Shown here: positions 60,795 to 64,000 of the stretch, one piece after another
Layout: every line of letters begins with the position of its first letter
How positions within the stretch are numbered: the first letter of the stretch is position 1
NCBI GenBank assembly: GCA_046160045.1
Contig: JBJXGR010000267.1
Location: 9,025-73,024, forward strand
Source: CAZGUX01 sp046160045
GTDB lineage: Bacteria > Acidobacteriota > Terriglobia > Bryobacterales > Bryobacteraceae
Length of the DNA stretch: 64,000 nt
Direction: 5' to 3'
Position numbers and translations under genes: made by a program
The notes under the pieces: generated by a model
What the model saw: the letters and a program-made list of their open reading frames with translations, nothing else
What the model was told of the DNA's origin: nothing
Database searches by the model: none

Positions 60795-61381
60795 TTCGCG
60801 TGTTCGTCATCGCCCGCTCCGCCGTGGTGCGCGCCGGCCTCGAAGCCTTGCTGCGTGCCAGGCACGAAGTGGCGGGCAGCGCGGCCACGATCGAGGACCC
60901 GCCGGAAGCCGACGTCCTGCTGATCGATCTGGAGCCCGGCACGGAGGATTCGGGCATTTCGGCGCCGGCGGTCCTGTTGATCGACCGGGCGTACGTTTCT
61001 TCCGTCGCCGGCAGCGCCGGCATTCACCCCCGCGCCCTGCTCACCCGCGACGCGACGGAAGCTGAGATCTTAGCGGCCGTGGAAGCGGTAGCCGCCGGCC
61101 TGACCGCGGTTCATCCCGAACTGCTCGACGCGCTGGCCCCGGCCCGTGCCGTCACGATGCGCGACGTCGACAGTTCGGCGGATCCGGCCTTGTCGCCGCG
61201 CGAAGTCGAAGTGTTGCGCATGCTCGCCGAGGGTCTGCCCAACAAGATCATCGCTTATCGCCTGGGCATCTCCGAGCACACGGTGAAGTTTCACCTCACC
61301 TCGCTGTTCTCCAAGCTGAACGTCGGCAGCCGTACCGAGGCGGTGACAGTGGGGATCCGGCAGGGCCTTGTCTTGCTCTAA
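60791..61381 (+). CDS. Atypical LuxR-type response regulator, third gene of the HtrA operon
   Basis: A 196-residue protein with an N-terminal receiver-like domain and a C-terminal LuxR helix-turn-helix (about 135-195, LSPREVEVLRMLAEGLPNKI). The receiver keeps an Asp at 46 (LLIDLEPG), but the acidic pair near the N-terminus reads R-S (9-10, VIARSAVV) in place of D-D. Normal Mg2+-dependent phosphorylation is therefore unlikely. The start GTG 60791 overlaps the protease stop. Confidence 0.83.
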   Translation: MIRVFVIARSAVVRAGLEALLRARHEVAGSAATIEDPPEADVLLIDLEPGTEDSGISAPAVLLIDRAYVSSVAGSAGIHPRALLTRDATEAEILAAVEAVAAGLTAVHPELLDALAPARAVTMRDVDSSADPALSPREVEVLRMLAEGLPNKIIAYRLGISEHTVKFHLTSLFSKLNVGSRTEAVTVGIRQGLVLL

Positions 61382-61974
61382 GCGCGATCCGGTTCGTCGC
61401 GCTCGTACGCCTTCCGGAGCCAGTGTTTCAGGAACGGGTTGACGTCTTCGGCGGCTTCGACGGCGATCCGATGCGTGAGCCTCTCCAGTTTGGATTGGCG
61501 TTCGATGAGGACGAGGCGGCCGCGGGGTGAGGTCGCGCCCAAGGTAAGTTCGATATCAATCCGGAACCGGGTGTGGGCCCGGATTCGCGCGAACTCGTGA
61601 TACCGCAGGAGAGGCACCGTTTTCCTATCAGGCCGGGCGACGACATCCTCGGCGGTTTCCAGGGCAACGGTCAAAACCGCTTCGTACAGGGGCCGCAGCC
61701 TTGCCTTCGGACCGGAGTACTGCACGTCCACCAGCGCCTCGGGATCGTAGGTCTCGGCGCCGCGAGTCGCGTAGCGAGCCAACAGCTCCGCTTCGGCTGT
61801 GTCCAGTCGATGCTTGATCTTGAGCCACGCGGCACGGTCCTTCTCCGCCGACGCGGTATGAGCTTGAATCAAGGCGAGCCACTCTTCGAGAGACTTTCCG
61901 GTCTTCTCCTGGAGGGTCTCGAGAATCCTCCGCGAGTGCTCCATCGCTGAATCGACATCGTATCGAGGCCGCAT
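61378..61974 (-). CDS. DUF4287/DUF5655-type protein
   Basis: A 198-residue cytoplasmic protein. The N-terminus (about 20-75, KTGKSLEEWLALIQAH) matches the DUF4287 pattern, and the C-terminal part (about 95-190, YEAVLTVALETAEDVVARPD and RYHEFARIRAHTRFRIDIEL) matches DUF5655. These combinations are frequent and of unknown function. The stop overlaps that of the convergent regulator gene by 4 bp. Confidence 0.75.
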   Translation of the reverse strand: MRPRYDVDSAMEHSRRILETLQEKTGKSLEEWLALIQAHTASAEKDRAAWLKIKHRLDTAEAELLARYATRGAETYDPEALVDVQYSGPKARLRPLYEAVLTVALETAEDVVARPDRKTVPLLRYHEFARIRAHTRFRIDIELTLGATSPRGRLVLIERQSKLERLTHRIAVEAAEDVNPFLKHWLRKAYERDEPDRA

Positions 61975-62074
61975 CCTGGAAGTTGTCCGTTGTTCTCATT
62001 GAAGCAAATCCCCGTCCCCGGCGTGGAGTGGCAGGTTGCTCCGGCAGCGGCCGGGCCGCTAGGCTGGAGAGATC

Positions 62075-63805
62075 GTGATCCAGGCAGATCAGGTGCGGCG
62101 GCAGTTGGATCGCATTGTCGGGAGCAGCGGATTCACGAATTCCGAGAGGCTGCGCCGGTTCCTGTGCTATGTCGTCCACGCCGTGCTGGAAGGCCGCGCG
62201 TCGGAGGTCAAGGAGTACACGCTCGGCGTGGAAGTCTTCGACCGCGGCGCGGACTACGATCCCCGGCTCGAGCCGATCGTCCGCGTGGAGGCGCGCCGGC
62301 TTCGTTCCAAGCTGGCCAAGTATTACGAGACCGACGGCCGGCTGGACCCGGTGCTGATCTCGCTTCCGACCGGTTCCTACACGCCGCTCTGGGAAATTCG
62401 AACGCCCGCGAAGGCCGCGGCGCCCCCGCGTCCCTCCGCCGCGCCGACCATCGCCGTTCTGCCCTTTGCCGATTCCGCCAACGACTATCTGGCAAACGGA
62501 CTGGCGGAGGAATTGATCCGCGCGCTCACGCGGGCCAGCGGGTTGCGAGTCGTGGCGTGGCCTTCGGCGGTGGAAACAGTTCCCCGCGATGCCCGCAGGA
62601 TCGGCGAGCAGGTGGGTGCGTCCTACGTCCTGGACGGCAGGATGTGGACGGCCGGAGAGCGCCTGCGCGTGACCGCGCAGTTGGTGGAAACGGCCACGGG
62701 ATTCTACATGTGGTCGGAGATCTACGATCGCGAGTCGCCGGATGCTTTCCCGTTGTTTGAAAACCTGGCCCGCGCGATTGTAGCAGCGCTGGAAACCCGA
62801 TTAGGCCCGGTTCCCCCGGCCCCCGGTCCGTTGCCGCGGCCGCGCAATCCGGAAGCGTACAACGCCTATCTGAAGGGCCGGTTTCATTGGAACAAGCGAA
62901 GCACGGAGGGGTTGAACCGGGCGATTGTCCACTTTGAACAGGCGTTGGCAGCCGACCCGCACTACGCCCCGGCGCACGCGGGATTGGCCGATGCCTATAG
63001 CATCCTCGGGCAGTCCGGGCAGGTCCGGCCGCACGAGTATATGCCGAAGGCAAAAGCCGCGGCGGCGCGGGCACTCGAGATCGATCCCGGTTCGGCCGAA
63101 GCCCATGCGTCGCTGGGCGTCATCGCCGCGGCCTACGACTACGATTGGGAGACGTCGGCGGAGTACCTGCGCAAGGCCATTCTGTCGAATCCGAACTACG
63201 CCACGGCGCACCACTGGTACGCATACGACTATCTGACTCCGGTCGGCCGCCTGGAAGAAGCGGCCGAGGAGATCGAACTCGCGCTCCAACTGGATCCGTT
63301 GTCTCCCGCCATCGGGGTCGCGGCCGGCACGATTTTCGCCTGGAGCCGGCAGTATGAGCGGGCGATCGAGATGTTCCACAACACGCTCGAACTCGACGCG
63401 TCGGCGTACCGGATTCATTTGAACCTGGGACGAACGTACATCGAGCAAGGGCGGCTGGACGAAGGCCTGGCCGTGCTGGAGAACATTCCCGGTCCCGGCC
63501 GGGGCTATCCGGTCACCCTGGCGACCAAAGGCCACGCGCTGGCGGCCCGCGGCCGCACGGCCGAGGCGATGGCGCTGGTTCGCGAACTGGAGCATCGGGC
63601 CCTTACCGACTACGTTTCGCCTTTCCTATTTGCGCGTCTGTACTGCGGGTTCCCCGATCCAAGCCGGGCGATGGAGTGGTTGGAGCGAGGGTACGAGGAT
63701 CGCGATTCACACCTGATTCACGCCCGCGTCGCGCCGCTGTTCGACCCGCTGCGTTCGTACCCGCGATTTCAGAGGTTGTTGGAGAAGATCCGGCTGGCGG
63801 GGTGA
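62075..63805 (+). CDS. Large TPR protein with N-terminal acidobacterial domain
   Basis: A 576-residue protein from GTG 62075. Residues 1-95 (RRQLDRIVGSSGFTNSERLR, EYTLGVEVFDRGADYDPRLE, RVEARRLRSKLAKYYE) form a basic helical domain common before TPR arrays in this phylum. A TolB/FlgO-like segment follows (about 125-245, IAVLPFADSANDYLANGLAE). The rest has many TPR repeats (YAPAHAGLADAYSILGQSGQ). A regulatory or scaffold role is likely, but unproved. Confidence 0.8.
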   Translation: MIQADQVRRQLDRIVGSSGFTNSERLRRFLCYVVHAVLEGRASEVKEYTLGVEVFDRGADYDPRLEPIVRVEARRLRSKLAKYYETDGRLDPVLISLPTGSYTPLWEIRTPAKAAAPPRPSAAPTIAVLPFADSANDYLANGLAEELIRALTRASGLRVVAWPSAVETVPRDARRIGEQVGASYVLDGRMWTAGERLRVTAQLVETATGFYMWSEIYDRESPDAFPLFENLARAIVAALETRLGPVPPAPGPLPRPRNPEAYNAYLKGRFHWNKRSTEGLNRAIVHFEQALAADPHYAPAHAGLADAYSILGQSGQVRPHEYMPKAKAAAARALEIDPGSAEAHASLGVIAAAYDYDWETSAEYLRKAILSNPNYATAHHWYAYDYLTPVGRLEEAAEEIELALQLDPLSPAIGVAAGTIFAWSRQYERAIEMFHNTLELDASAYRIHLNLGRTYIEQGRLDEGLAVLENIPGPGRGYPVTLATKGHALAARGRTAEAMALVRELEHRALTDYVSPFLFARLYCGFPDPSRAMEWLERGYEDRDSHLIHARVAPLFDPLRSYPRFQRLLEKIRLAG

Positions 63806-63825
63806 GCCAAGAGGAGCGTAAGGAG

Positions 63826-63939
63826 CCAGGAGGAGCCCTCCCTTGCGGTCGGCGGTCGGAAGCGGTCGAGGGGAGCCCTCCCTTGCGGTCGGTACACCAG
63901 GATAAGCCTGTCTGATCTTGTGAACTGAAAGGAGTTCAC
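63826..63939. repeat. Short repeats and hairpin at the right edge
   Basis: Two copies of GGAGCCCTCCCTTGCGGTCG (63833 and 63876 approximately) of the 46466-46609 family, in the opposite orientation, followed by the hairpin GTGAACT-GAAAGG-AGTTCAC (63920-63939). TTCACCATGT occurs twice just after it. The last 60 bp hold no clear gene. Confidence 0.7.
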
Positions 63940-64000
63940 CATGTGAATTGCCTGTTCACCATGTAGCCGAACGAGCGGGGGCTTCAGCAATGGAGTCAGT

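Overview
The window looks like chromosomal DNA of an Acidobacteriota member of the Solibacter/Bryobacteraceae type. I base this on high GC, DUF1501, DUF58 and carboxypeptidase-regulatory/TonB-domain proteins, a beta-propeller protein whose C-terminus resembles the Solibacter-type domain (TIGR03437), and many short palindromic intergenic repeats. The assignment is by recognition, not by a search.

Layout. 1-600 is a 66-bp tandem array. 1.0-5.0 kb has an SSS transporter and a decayed ISNCY-type insertion sequence with an 18-bp direct repeat, placed against an hsp20 promoter. 5.4-9.6 kb has a small Myb/SANT-like protein and a 1246-residue orphan with internal repeats. 10.0-12.5 kb has a subclass B3-type metallo-beta-lactamase with Gln in the first zinc position, a Gfo/Idh/MocA oxidoreductase and an FtsB-like protein. 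12.5-15.8 kb is a leftward NitT/TauT-type ABC operon with two permeases. 15.9-25.5 kb carries DUF58, a TonB-dependent receptor, a lipoprotein, a TonB protein facing a BlaI/BlaR1-like pair, Pal, and a NarX/NarL-type two-component pair.

The replication block is dnaA-dnaN-gyrB (25.6-30.7 kb, leftward). There is no recF, and DnaA-box-like sites lie between dnaN and dnaA. A tRNA-Gly(GCC) follows. 31-37.2 kb is mixed: DUF1501, a propeller protein, miaE, a TPR protein, a DUF433/PIN-like toxin-antitoxin module with a broken toxin, and a cyclase. 37.5-39.85 kb is an accessory segment of visibly lower GC with a Phd-like antitoxin and three small unknown genes.

39.8-43.2 kb is an arginine cluster, argF-argH-argR, with palindromic ARG boxes just before argF, so the cluster probably includes its own repressor. 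43.2-52.8 kb is mostly leftward: thioredoxin-like, SDR plus sugar isomerase, an orphan COX4 pair, cupin, TPR, class IV aminotransferase and a polyprenyl-phosphate sugar transferase. 52.8-54.5 kb encodes a degenerate JAB/MPN protein with a transmembrane segment. 54.58-55.37 kb is a second 66-bp array sharing its core with the one at the window start, in the opposite orientation. The right end has an Nramp-like transporter, an amidase, an HtrA-HtrA-pseudo-response-regulator overlap operon, a DUF4287-type protein and a large TPR protein.

Repeats are the other main theme. They include two related 66-bp arrays, a 100-bp inverted-arm element present twice, twin hairpins whose stems vary in a compensatory way while loops are kept, a 234-bp MITE-like element, and families of short GC-rich repeats, one of which forms the N-terminal codons of a small gene.
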